A DNA stretch of 11,466 bases from Clostridia bacterium (GTDB lineage Bacteria > Bacillota > Clostridia > Oscillospirales > Acutalibacteraceae), in the NCBI GenBank assembly GCA_017442445.1, contig JAFRZS010000030.1, positions 1 to 11,466 of the forward strand, given 5' to 3'. A model generated the notes under the pieces. It saw nothing but the letters and a program-made list of their open reading frames with translations. It had not been told where the DNA came from and ran no database searches. A program made the translations under genes and the position numbers. Of the stretch, positions 9,101-11,466 are shown in pieces. Each line of letters starts with the position of its first letter. Positions within the stretch are counted from its first letter, which is position 1.

Positions 9101-9993
9101 GGAGGTGTACCGATTTCATCTGCCCAATCATATCCGCCGGTAACACCGTCATACGCATAGTGACCGATTACTTTATTATCAATAAGCCATTGCCATGTAA
9201 GATTTGCTTCTGTCCATGCAGTACCTCTTGCAGCAAATTGGTATAAATCAAGAGTGTGAGTAGCTGCAGAGCCGCCGTTGATTTTAGCATAAATGACAAG
9301 CTCCGTTTTAGCTGTACCGCTCGGAAGTGTGAATTTCAAATATGCACGCTGTGAATTAGTGGAATAAGGTAATGTGGTTGTGGAATCGTGACGGACAAAA
9401 AGAGTAGTTGCACTACCGTAGTTTGTTGTTTTAGCACCGTACTTTACATATCCGTCAGCAGTAGGATTTACAGAGTCCAATAATGTGCCCGATGAATTGT
9501 AGCATTTAAGTACAGGTCGCATACTCTCTGTAGCATATTCTTTTGAAGCGATTTCAATCGAATATGAAGTCTTTTTAACCGCAGATAAAACATATATACC
9601 CGTTGTATCGCTTACGACACCGAGGCTGTACTGTTTGAAAGCACCGCTGTTGTATTCAATAGTTTTGTGAGCTTTAACATTTTCGTAATATGCAAAGGTA
9701 TCCACCATCGCAAGAGTACCGAAATCTCCGCCGGTACCGTCTGTGACAGTATGATAATTCGCAAACTTATTTTTATAATAAGTCAACAACGCCGATTTCG
9801 CGTTGGTATAGTTGCTTGAACTTACCGCAGATTTTACCGATTCCATGCCAACCGTGTTGAGATTCAATTTCGCAAAGAAATCAGCATCCGTCTTAATAGA
9901 CGGCACCGCGACAATGCTCATCGGTAAGCATGATAAAATCATTACAATGCTCAACAACAAGCTTATTATTCTTTCGATGATTCTTTTCTTCAT
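1..9993 (-). CDS. Giant secreted heparinase II/III-family polysaccharide lyase with InlB B-repeat array (3' end outside window)
   Basis: The frame is open from ATG 9993 to the left edge, giving 3,331 residues with no stop and no terminus. The start is fixed by AGGAGG 10 nt upstream and a signal peptide directly after it (residues 1-29). Order of parts: heparinase II/III-like N-terminal helices (~33-110), a DNRLRE/CBM96-like beta region (~174-268), the lyase core (~269-945), two homologous beta-sandwiches (~953-1101 and ~1112-1299), then 17 InlB B-repeats (~1462-3282) with five inserted segments, and the start of a divergent repeat (3283-3331). The lyase has Asn420-His421, Tyr477 and His611 where this superfamily (for example PL12, PL15, PL17, PL21) keeps its catalytic groups. 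The expected reaction is beta-elimination on a uronate-containing polysaccharide outside the cell; the substrate and PL family cannot be assigned by eye. Most family members are 600-900 residues, so the stalk is exceptionally long. Any cell-wall anchor must lie beyond the window. Confidence 0.93.
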   Translation of the reverse strand, partial: MKKRIIERIISLLLSIVMILSCLPMSIVAVPSIKTDADFFAKLNLNTVGMESVKSAVSSSNYTNAKSALLTYYKNKFANYHTVTDGTGGDFGTLAMVDTFAYYENVKAHKTIEYNSGAFKQYSLGVVSDTTGIYVLSAVKKTSYSIEIASKEYATESMRPVLKCYNSSGTLLDSVNPTADGYVKYGAKTTNYGSATTLFVRHDSTTTLPYSTNSQRAYLKFTLPSGTAKTELVIYAKINGGSAATHTLDLYQFAARGTAWTEANLTWQWLIDNKVIGHYAYDGVTGGYDWADEIGTPPNDWVDAHCRLFSVNGIFQFAVASGVSATDKEAYLNKGKSLLFDFINDADVTGGWPDGRDKETPFRLNYAPFFYKTLLANNKLTADENVTFLKWIYDEVEFLDGGGNLFPLSSAPLASSAYGNHVFHHISGFYSGLSYFSEFSNASTWRTTYESRWTSIINDIGLLGTDGSYNEGALGAYAMESMTCIRNIARAMNDTGDTSSAKAKLYTSYMIKFMRFMMDMTFPNGNTPATGQRWGNASKSYITRFLEALSHDFYNDQGVQELKYFIDSNDGTEPDTVAYYPIGQFATDRTGYTTNDSMIYMSARAGGNYDHPDALALLMYNGGKYLLAETDYTQTTSNTTAAHNTVECNGTNQRTTRPPMTYVNNSTLDSVGNEGASSMSAWTDITDGYDHYREVNYLKALNGIVIVTDKAQKKSGTGTIKYVQNWHTSSGSNATVATDNYDTGKTAFSSGSNLVIAQTSGNSITSSVSGNNFKYTQSVSGTAATYQTVLYPVKAGATATVQPNKITLNVADSVARASQITIDDSAHTSLRSLYVYQSFEETPTSRAFGKFTTDASNAAIAHNWQGERFFASMTNGSVVTDTTSGATVLKTSEPVTDLSAKLNGTTLELESSDANINNITVTANLDDVTVSKVTLNGEEMPSYKDANSNLVIGQQIIHFYGDEAGDTSKWNGNQITLTWDTANSVVNGVATGTDPYFYHNAEHLNYLVKSGDIIEIRLKTTIGSTTAPTVKAFYQTSDGQGFAGNGGINGTRTGTYVDGEFSTIKFTIPSSKVGKTITKVRIDPFDGYTGATFSLDYIYIGSSDKAPSTYKNSLFFDFTNDEEAERRYTSEAYGDKKYDEGGYASYGLSTEGAWYVNGGAISDVTVSGGAIAMTQVPEPDAEAGHWGYISTADCLRYYTNPGDIIQVRLKTLNMELVSGKAMGLSFYANNSTADLYNTTAAAIGRPNSYADDTWYTLQAELSGDMINADYLTSARLQWANIKPIDGKVGKVVIDYIYVGPKANAPGTKSIYNIAYNDGFNLLPALDVNIGTSTVNRGSGDTSTYSVSNKTVTMTNTRSSGETYHYFNKSGQTFNLTAGKEYRFSCTTSGTWGNSSQVQAFLRTGSTHVHMDSNNFTFTPTITGTYYLRFDVNVAGETHTFSNVRIVETSATNLPTGNTASSTHYFGEAKTLTSNAYTRTGYTFKGWSTTRGATTATYTNAQSVKNLTNIPDSTVTLYAVWELNKYTVSYNANGGSGAPSAQTKTHGTALTLSTTKPTREGYTFEGWNTAQNGSGTDYASGGSYTSNASVTLYAQWAPAITYTVKYDANGGTGTTADSTHVYGTAKALTANGFTRTGYTFLGWSKSNTATTATYTNKQSVTNLTSESGGTVILYAVWTTSKYTVTYNANGGSGAPAQQTKTYGTALTLSTTKPTRTGYTFAGWNTKSDGTGTNYTSGANYTANSNLTLYAKWTAITYTVKYNANGGTGTTANSSHVYNTAKALTANGFTRTNYVFIGWSKSNTATAATYTDKQSVSNLTTTSGTVNLYAVWVPSTYKITYNANGGSGAPSAQTKAYGTALTLSSTVPTRTGYTFAGWNTKSDGTGTNYASGASYTANAAVTLYAKWTAITYTVKYNANGGTGTMSNSTHTYGTAKALTANDFTRTNYTFLGWSTSSTATAETYTDCQSVKNLTSTSSGTVNLYAVWALSTKVYTVKYNDGTNLFTLPDDSPKVTAAGNSCTYSILNGTITATNTNTSEAEAYFTVPNMTAYLEAGKTYTFSATTDGTWGGGVTDTVQVHLNTGSTYINLYTLSVMTFTVEVTGTYSFRIDINGYGKTHTFSNIRIVEGETKSDVTGNTNNSLHVVDAAKNLTANGFTKPGYTLSGWSKTRGGTKAYNNSASVTNLMTTSGETTLYAVWVKNSATVKYNDGTNLFTIPDNVTTETQSPYKNCVYRVLDNQIIITNKNTSPASNGVYAETYHYFDDITVNLTAGTYYTFSCTTNGKTWNHSESISNSVEAYLRLGDTSTHIHIETQTFTFTPEVSGTYHLRFDVNSYNESATFSNFRIVQGQSASTITGYTNISTHTYGTAGTLRANGFTRPGYTFKGWSTGRDSTVEYAGGVSDATFIQTNNGTKTLYAVWTANTYTIKFNGNGNTDGSTADLSMTYDTAKNLTANGFTKTGYAFAGWNTKADGTGTNYTNQQSVNNLSATNGATVTLYAQWTANTYTVYFNAEGGTCDTPSKTVTFGSTYGTLPTPTKSGYTFAGWYTAASGGSAIGETTTVKNAGNHTLYAQWNGNEITVTFNANGGTCSTTSKTVIFGGKYGTLPVPTRTGYTFEGWYTTGNYLKTETTNVTVTNNHSLIAKWTANTYTVSFNTNGGGTNPSSITVTYDSAYGTLPMVSARIGYTFAGWYTAASGGTKVTDTTVVKTASNHTLYAHWTANTYTVTFDSTGGTNQASITVTYNSAYGTLPTPTREGYTFEGWFTVSDLEKTAETRVTADHDHTLYAHWTANTYTVNFDANGGNCEQKNKTVTYDGNYGTLPTPTRENYGFDGWYTAATGGAQVTETTAVSIASDHTLYARWTANAYTITLNAHGGTGGTTSVKVTSGSTLPDIIVPTKAGYTFAGYFADNKTTDLAYNIRQPGTTSATRRVDFKVTGNDWNFTTVGDKGRQVKAVITVVDSSLTTAPRIQFNDKILDGYMYTVEAIENGWKYTVDFAITEIMVTEREMANGETAAYDTNYRFIDFEGVSVDSVITVLSATLGGNMYYDEDGKGVLVSDFVTDDTLYAHWTANKYNVLFDTNDENGINLFSVDGRTKTVNGITYTYLPETRSIRVSGTQTGDDDYVVLSSVPFTVQNGDYYRVSFYPRGTVTNGYVEIVLLSADGNVLLRSDYNGKLSWNISQEIADAANRVELRVVRDSANGGAVTFSNYQFTAKIEKTNSLTEVTPPGVYLTYDSAYGTLPILTREGYTFAGWYTEAIGGVQVTENTKVTVAQTHTLYAHWERMKYELTLSSTNGSHILYGDSKETATTIGDHMFTSLDAGTKVYVNAVL
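358..771 (-). repeat. Inserted jelly-roll (CBM-like) module, copy D (divergent)
   Basis: Residues ~3075-3212 begin with a B-repeat strand (NVLFDTN), then GINLFSVDG. They contain FTVQNGDYYRVSFYP and a strand set VEIVLLSADGNVLLRSD, and end AVTFSNYQF. The order of landmarks (NLF start, a GxYYRxSF strand, a TFSN end) matches copies A-C, but identity is low. The B-repeat resumes with YDSAYGTLPILTREGYTF and closes at Trp3282. Confidence 0.55.
868..1263 (-). other. Unrelated ~130-residue segment inserted in the sixteenth B-repeat
   Basis: Residues ~2911-3042 separate AGYTFAGYFADN (first half of a B-repeat) from NMYYDEDGKGV...DDTLYAHW (its second half, Trp3069). In ordinary repeats of this variant those halves adjoin. 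The segment is rich in Thr and Val strands and contains KVTGNDWNF, ITVVDSSLTT and GYMYTVEAIENGWKYTVDF. It does not resemble modules A-D, and I do not recognise a family. Confidence 0.55.
1411..2493 (-). repeat. Second B-repeat block, YGTLP subtype, five consecutive units
   Basis: Residues 2501-2861 hold five uninterrupted units of 70-74 residues with the shared phrases TANTYTV, YGTLP, GYTFxGWYT and HTLYAxW. The sequence differs from the 1521-1985 block, so it comes from a separate expansion. Units one, two and five carry a single Cys just after the NGG or EGG turn (GGTCDT, GGTCST, GGNCEQ). The other two lack it. Confidence 0.85.
2956..3381 (-). repeat. Inserted jelly-roll (CBM-like) module, copy C
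   Basis: Residues ~2205-2346 start KYNDGTNLFTIPDN. They share ETYHYF, LTAGTYYTFSCTTNG and HLRFDV with copy A and end ATFSNFRIVQG. The host B-repeat resumes with ANGFTRPGYTFKGW and closes at Trp2419. Copy C is closer to copy A in its middle part and closer to copy B at its start, as if copies have exchanged segments. Confidence 0.68.
3616..4011 (-). repeat. Inserted jelly-roll (CBM-like) module, copy B
   Basis: Residues ~1995-2126 start KYNDGTNLFTLPDD, contain LEAGKTYTFSATTDGTW and VTGTYSFRIDI, and end HTFSNIRIVEG. The B-repeat resumes after it with TANGFTKPGYTLSGW and closes at Trp2197. The first strand of that repeat (YTVKYN) lies just before the module, so the module sits within the repeat. 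Confidence 0.68.
4039..5433 (-). repeat. Higher-order tandem repeat: three dimers of alternating B-repeat subtypes
   Basis: Residues 1521-1985 are exactly 465 residues, three units averaging 155. Each unit is a 75-residue repeat (NGGSGAP type, ending LYAQW or LYAKW) followed by one of 79-81 residues (NGGTGT type, ending LYAVW). At DNA level a marker segment beginning tcccgttccg on the plus strand recurs at 4231, 4693 and 5158, that is at steps of 462 and 465 bp. The stretch after the 4231 and 4693 copies is nearly identical for over 50 bp, which points to recent duplication. Confidence 0.88.
5653..6060 (-). repeat. Inserted jelly-roll (CBM-like) module, copy A
   Basis: Residues ~1312-1447 start with AYNDGFNLL, pass through ETYHYF, LTAGKEYRFSCTT and TPTITGTYYLRFDV, and end HTFSNVRIVE. 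The layout resembles CBM4/9-type jelly rolls, which typically end on a similar strand. It precedes the first B-repeat and takes the place of that unit's first strand and turn. It is the first of four copies in the protein. Ligand binding is inferred from shape only. Confidence 0.65.
6097..6660 (-). other. Beta-sandwich module, second of a tandem pair
   Basis: Residues ~1112-1299 begin LFFDFTND, share PGDIIQVRLKT (1201-1211) and FYANNST with the previous module, and close on VIDYIYVG (1292-1299). It is about 40 residues longer than its partner, mainly near the start. It is probably a carbohydrate-binding or spacer domain linking the enzyme to the repeat stalk. The pairing with the previous module is seen directly; the binding role is inference. 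Confidence 0.55.
6691..7137 (-). other. Beta-sandwich module, first of a tandem pair
   Basis: Residues ~953-1101 follow the lyase core. The module carries SGDIIEIRLKT (1010-1020), FYQTSDG, and a closing strand SLDYIYIG (1094-1101). The next module repeats this pattern, so the two arose by duplication. The shape (about 150 residues, alternating hydrophobic strands, ending in DYIYIG) suggests a carbohydrate-binding jelly roll. I do not recognise a numbered CBM family. Confidence 0.55.
7159..9189 (-). other. Heparinase II/III-type lyase core: (alpha/alpha) toroid plus beta-sandwich
   Basis: Residues ~269-580 are rich in aromatic amphipathic helices, as in the toroid. They contain AYGNHVFHH (417-425), whose Asn420-His421 matches the Asn-His pair of the family. 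They also contain DGSYNEGALGAY (466-477), whose Tyr477 matches the catalytic Tyr. The His421-Tyr477 gap of 56 residues equals the His202-Tyr258 gap I recall for the PL17 enzyme Alg17c. From ~590 the beta-sandwich begins with the hallmark SARAGGNYDHPDALAL (602-617), providing His611. It is followed by AAHNTVECNG (641-650) and the strand pair REVNYLKALNGIVIVTDKA (693-711), which is typical of the C-terminal sheet. The sandwich ends near residue 945. With all expected residues present, an active lyase is likely, but the substrate is unknown. Confidence 0.85.
9190..9474 (-). other. DNRLRE / CBM96-like beta domain inside the lyase N-terminal region
   Basis: Residues ~174-268 show the order of motifs typical of DNRLRE domains. 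There is ADGYV followed by TTNYGSATTLFVRHD (residues 189-203), then QRAYLKFTLPSG (215-226), a strand LVIYAKI (232-238), and finally LDLYQF with the closing WTEANLTW (260-267). Members of this family (CBM96) bind acidic polysaccharides such as alginate. It lies between the heparinase-like N-terminal helices and the toroid, so it may help present substrate to the active site. The family call rests on visual motif matching. Confidence 0.7.
9907..9993 (-). other. Signal peptide of the giant lyase
   Basis: Residues 1-29 begin MKKRIIERII, a basic n-region, followed by a hydrophobic core (SLLLSIVMILSCL) and a helix breaker (Pro24). A likely signal peptidase I site follows Ile-Val-Ala, giving cleavage after Ala29. 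Cys22 sits in Ile-Leu-Ser-Cys, which only loosely resembles a lipobox because Leu at -2 is unusual, so normal secretion is preferred over lipidation. Confidence 0.85.
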
Positions 9994-10003
9994 CTGTAAA
10001 AAT

Positions 10004-10009
10004 CCTCCT
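10004..10009 (-). promoter_or_regulatory. Ribosome binding site of the giant lyase gene
   Basis: On the minus strand AGGAGG lies 10 nt before ATG 9993. It is a full match to the anti-Shine-Dalgarno sequence and decides the start codon. Confidence 0.88.
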
Positions 10010-10079
10010 GCCAATTCCGAATTTAATTTTTCTTAAAAAAAGTAAAAATGATTTGACAATTTTATCAAAATACATTTCG

Positions 10080-10109
10080 ATTTTACATCAAACTAACTGT
10101 ATTTGTCAA
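10080..10109 (-). promoter_or_regulatory. Predicted sigma-A promoter of the giant lyase gene
   Basis: The minus strand has TTGACA (10109-10104), a perfect -35 box. It is followed after 18 nt by TAAAAT (10085-10080), five of six bases of the -10 consensus. Transcription would start near 10073 and leave an AT-rich leader of about 80 nt. The giant gene is therefore likely transcribed independently of the CPBP gene. Confidence 0.65.
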
Positions 10110-10200
10110 GTTTTTTCGCCTTGCTTCCCACCCAAAACAGCGGGTACTTTAAGAGGTATTACCACCGTCAATTAAAATGGTACACTACAAAATCATAAGC
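10110..10200. other. Intergenic stretch upstream of the giant gene's promoter
   Basis: No open frame or RNA gene is recognisable here. The only structure noted is the 9-bp palindrome GGTATTACC at 10155-10163, about 46 bp upstream of the -35 box. Its complement-equivalent GGTAATACC recurs at the tip of the terminator hairpin (10243-10251). It could be an operator or a chance match. Confidence 0.35.
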
Positions 10201-10218
10201 TTCAGCTCAGTTGCTGAA
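10201..10218. repeat. Short inverted repeat (6-bp stem, 6-nt loop)
   Basis: TTCAGC and GCTGAA flank a TCAGTT loop. It lies just downstream of the terminator in the minus-strand direction and may be a second, weak hairpin. It has no good T-run of its own. Confidence 0.35.
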
Positions 10219-10221
10219 CAC

Positions 10222-10266
10222 AAAAATAACCTCCTTGTATTTGGTAATACCATTTACAAAGAGGTT
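10222..10266 (-). terminator. Rho-independent terminator after the CPBP gene
   Basis: A 39-nt near-palindrome is centred on 10247: a 12-bp outer stem (10266-10255 with 10239-10228), an A/A bulge pair, then TGGTA T TACCA. In minus-strand RNA every outer-stem pair forms, one of them as G-U; read as plus-strand RNA the same position would be an A-C mismatch. The minus strand continues A-TTTTT-G after the stem. It lies 55 nt past the CPBP stop codon, which fits termination of that gene. Confidence 0.7.
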
Positions 10267-10321
10267 TGGTGTGTAGCGATAATTTGTTATTTGCTAAATT
10301 ATACAGACTTAAAGTTTTCAT

Positions 10322-11017
10322 TTACCCTGTAATTTTTTTATTTATATAAAACGCGTAAGCAAGAGGAATAACTATCAGAAATACGGGTGCTATGTATATT
10401 GACACCGTATTTTCAATATTAAAAACAGACAGAGAGTTTACTAAAGAATGTGTTACGATACAGGGAATAAGTGATTTACTTTTAATGAATATAACAACAA
10501 ACAAGTAGCCTATCGAAGTTGCGTAACATATCTGAATTAAAGTAGGAATCAGATCTGCGCCGTTTATTAAATTAACAATGTGACCTGCACCAAAAGTAAC
10601 AGCGCTTACGATTACAGCACTTTTAACATTATTCTTTGCCATCATTTTAAATAAAAATCCTCTGAAGATAATCTCTTCAATAAATCCTATATTTAGCATG
10701 GTTAAAACATGAAATATTATCTCACTCGCAGAATAATTGATGTTAAAACCATTCCACAGATTGACTGTCACAATGATAAACAGAGGAATAAAATATAAAT
10801 ATTGCCTTGCGTTTTCAACCTTTTTCAAGCCGTAATATGCAGTCCTTTTTAACATCAGCATTATTGCTATCAGACTCGCAGATAATATAGTATTGACGAT
10901 AGCACTAACACAGCTTGTATTCCCAAAATTTTGAATACAAACAGAATTAACTACAATATATACAACTACAAGAAATATACAGAATAGAGTTTCGTATTTT
11001 TCAAATATTTTAGTCAT
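10322..11017 (-). CDS. CPBP (Abi/CAAX-like) family intramembrane metalloprotease
   Basis: The protein is 231 residues with about six to eight hydrophobic segments, so it sits in the cytoplasmic membrane. It has the three CPBP motifs: EEIIFRG at 114-120 (Glu114, Glu115, Arg119), FGAGHIVN at 142-149 (His146) and VTHSLVN at 188-194 (His190, Asn194). These line the active site of Rce1-like intramembrane proteases. ATG 11017 is preferred because GGAG lies 6 nt upstream; a TTG at 11029 in the same frame overlaps that binding site. Bacterial members are linked to bacteriocin self-immunity, processing of secreted peptides and membrane-protein regulation, but no peptide gene is visible here. Length is normal for the family and the gene looks intact. 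It is probably its own transcription unit, with a -10 box upstream and a terminator downstream. Confidence 0.9.
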   Translation of the reverse strand: MTKIFEKYETLFCIFLVVVYIVVNSVCIQNFGNTSCVSAIVNTILSASLIAIMLMLKRTAYYGLKKVENARQYLYFIPLFIIVTVNLWNGFNINYSASEIIFHVLTMLNIGFIEEIIFRGFLFKMMAKNNVKSAVIVSAVTFGAGHIVNLINGADLIPTLIQICYATSIGYLFVVIFIKSKSLIPCIVTHSLVNSLSVFNIENTVSIYIAPVFLIVIPLAYAFYINKKITG

Positions 11018-11023
11018 AAAAAT

Positions 11024-11056
11024 CTCCAAAGAATCTCAATTTGCAATTTCATTATA
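11024..11056 (-). promoter_or_regulatory. Predicted promoter -10 box and RBS of the CPBP gene
   Basis: The minus strand carries a perfect TATAAT at 11056-11051, 33 nt before ATG 11017, but no convincing -35 box at 17-18 nt. GGAG at 11027-11024 with a 6-nt gap to ATG serves as the ribosome binding site. The intergenic gap to the upstream gene is 77 nt with no clear terminator hairpin, so read-through from that gene is also possible. Confidence 0.5.
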
Positions 11057-11094
11057 CATTACAGCTTTAAAAGGGATAGGATTTTTCTTGTTTG

Positions 11095-11466
11095 TTATGA
11101 ATTTACTTGCTGAACATCCGTGTAGAGTGTTATTATATCACCTGTTTTTGTATCAAGGTAAACCAGAAATCCTCTTGCATAGAGTGTTTTGCTTGTTGAG
11201 GTTTTTACCGTCAGCTGATACTGTCCGTCATTTGTTGTGTGAACAGTTCTGTATAGTCTGATTAAATTGCTGTTTTCAGACTGTTCTTCAAACGTAAGTT
11301 TTTCGGCTGTTCCGAAATCTGCTGTCTGTGTGAGCAATAATCCTGAACTTACAAGAACAAGATTTTCAGGTAATTCTCTTGTTACCATAAAGTTTGCTCT
11401 GTAATACGCTTCACTTTCATTCACTTCAATAACTGAGCTTGAAAGTGTTACCGTCGCTCTTTCTTC
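11095..11466 (-). CDS. C-terminal 123 residues of a probable secreted/surface protein (5' end outside window)
   Basis: The frame is open from the right edge to TAA 11097-11095. A Met codon at 11424 is internal, since coding sequence continues in frame upstream of it (EERATVTLSSSVIEV) and no ribosome binding site precedes it. The visible part is one beta-rich domain: ANFMVTRELPENLVLVSSG, an acidic middle, then a terminal hairpin LYARGFLVYLDTKTGDI ending LYTDVQ. I know similar terminal domains, ending in RAYxxYxDxxG then a YSD-like strand, from the ends of long repeat-bearing surface proteins of Clostridia. This gene may therefore be a relative of the giant lyase's stalk. No cysteine, sortase signal or membrane anchor occurs before the stop. 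Function is unknown. Confidence 0.75.
   Translation of the reverse strand, partial: EERATVTLSSSVIEVNESEAYYRANFMVTRELPENLVLVSSGLLLTQTADFGTAEKLTFEEQSENSNLIRLYRTVHTTNDGQYQLTVKTSTSKTLYARGFLVYLDTKTGDIITLYTDVQQVNS

Noticed and set aside
9922..9939. Lipobox and lipoprotein signal around Cys22
   Set aside because: Leu at -2 is a poor lipobox residue, and a good signal peptidase I site follows at Ala29.
10051..10069. Plus-strand TTGACA and partial dyad TTGACAATTTTATCAA as a divergent promoter or operator
   Set aside because: There is no plus-strand gene to drive, the dyad has mismatches in its centre, and the region is generally AT-rich.
9893..10075. A 60-residue minus-strand frame overlapping the start of the giant gene, and another at 7614-7796
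   Set aside because: Both lie in the wrong frame over recognisable signal-peptide and lyase coding sequence. The first has no binding site matched to its start.
10199..10218. tRNA-like AGCTCAGTTG phrase
   Set aside because: There is no acceptor stem, anticodon arm or T-loop around it; it is simply part of a short inverted repeat.
10150..10290. Possible insertion-sequence or MITE ends (AAGAGGT phrases and GTGTAG phrases)
   Set aside because: The phrases are short, do not pair as terminal inverted repeats, and no target duplication or transposase remnant is present.
11027..11029. TTG as start of the CPBP gene (four residues longer)
   Set aside because: This codon is part of the TTGGAG stretch that serves as the ribosome binding site for ATG 11017.

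Overview
The window comes from a moderately AT-rich genome. Its gene style points to a Gram-positive gut or rumen Clostridia (Ruminococcus/Oscillospiraceae-like): strong AGGAGG ribosome binding sites, a long Lys/Arg-Ile signal peptide, arrays of InlB-type B-repeats and a heparinase II/III-fold lyase. This placement is inference from architecture, since there is no rRNA or housekeeping gene to confirm it. All genes lie on the minus strand and are read from high to low coordinates.

About 87% of the window (9993 down to 1) is one uninterrupted reading frame, open at its 3' end. I translated it codon by codon and found no in-frame stop over 3,331 codons. It encodes a giant secreted multimodular protein. 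In order it has a signal peptide, a heparinase II/III-type N-terminal segment, a DNRLRE/CBM96-like beta domain, an (alpha/alpha) toroid and beta-sandwich lyase core with its catalytic residues in place, two tandem homologous beta-sandwich modules, and then an array of at least 17 InlB B-repeats. Four copies of a jelly-roll, CBM-like module and one unrelated ~130-residue segment are set inside individual B-repeats. The protein runs off the left edge in what looks like a divergent InlB repeat.

Upstream is an intergenic stretch (9994-10321) with a good sigma-A-type promoter and RBS for the giant gene. It also holds a 39-nt hairpin followed by a T-run that fits a terminator for the gene before it. 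That gene (10322-11017) encodes a CPBP/Abi-family membrane protease-like protein with its own likely promoter. At the right edge (11095-11466) is the C-terminal 123 residues of another, probably secreted, protein.

As a unit, the locus looks like carbohydrate capture and depolymerisation at the cell surface: a lyase for an acidic (uronate-containing) polysaccharide tethered to a long repetitive, possibly adhesive stalk with extra carbohydrate-binding modules. The CPBP gene between two secreted-protein genes appears to be a separate transcription unit; a functional link is possible but not shown. No RNA gene, CRISPR array or intact mobile element is visible.
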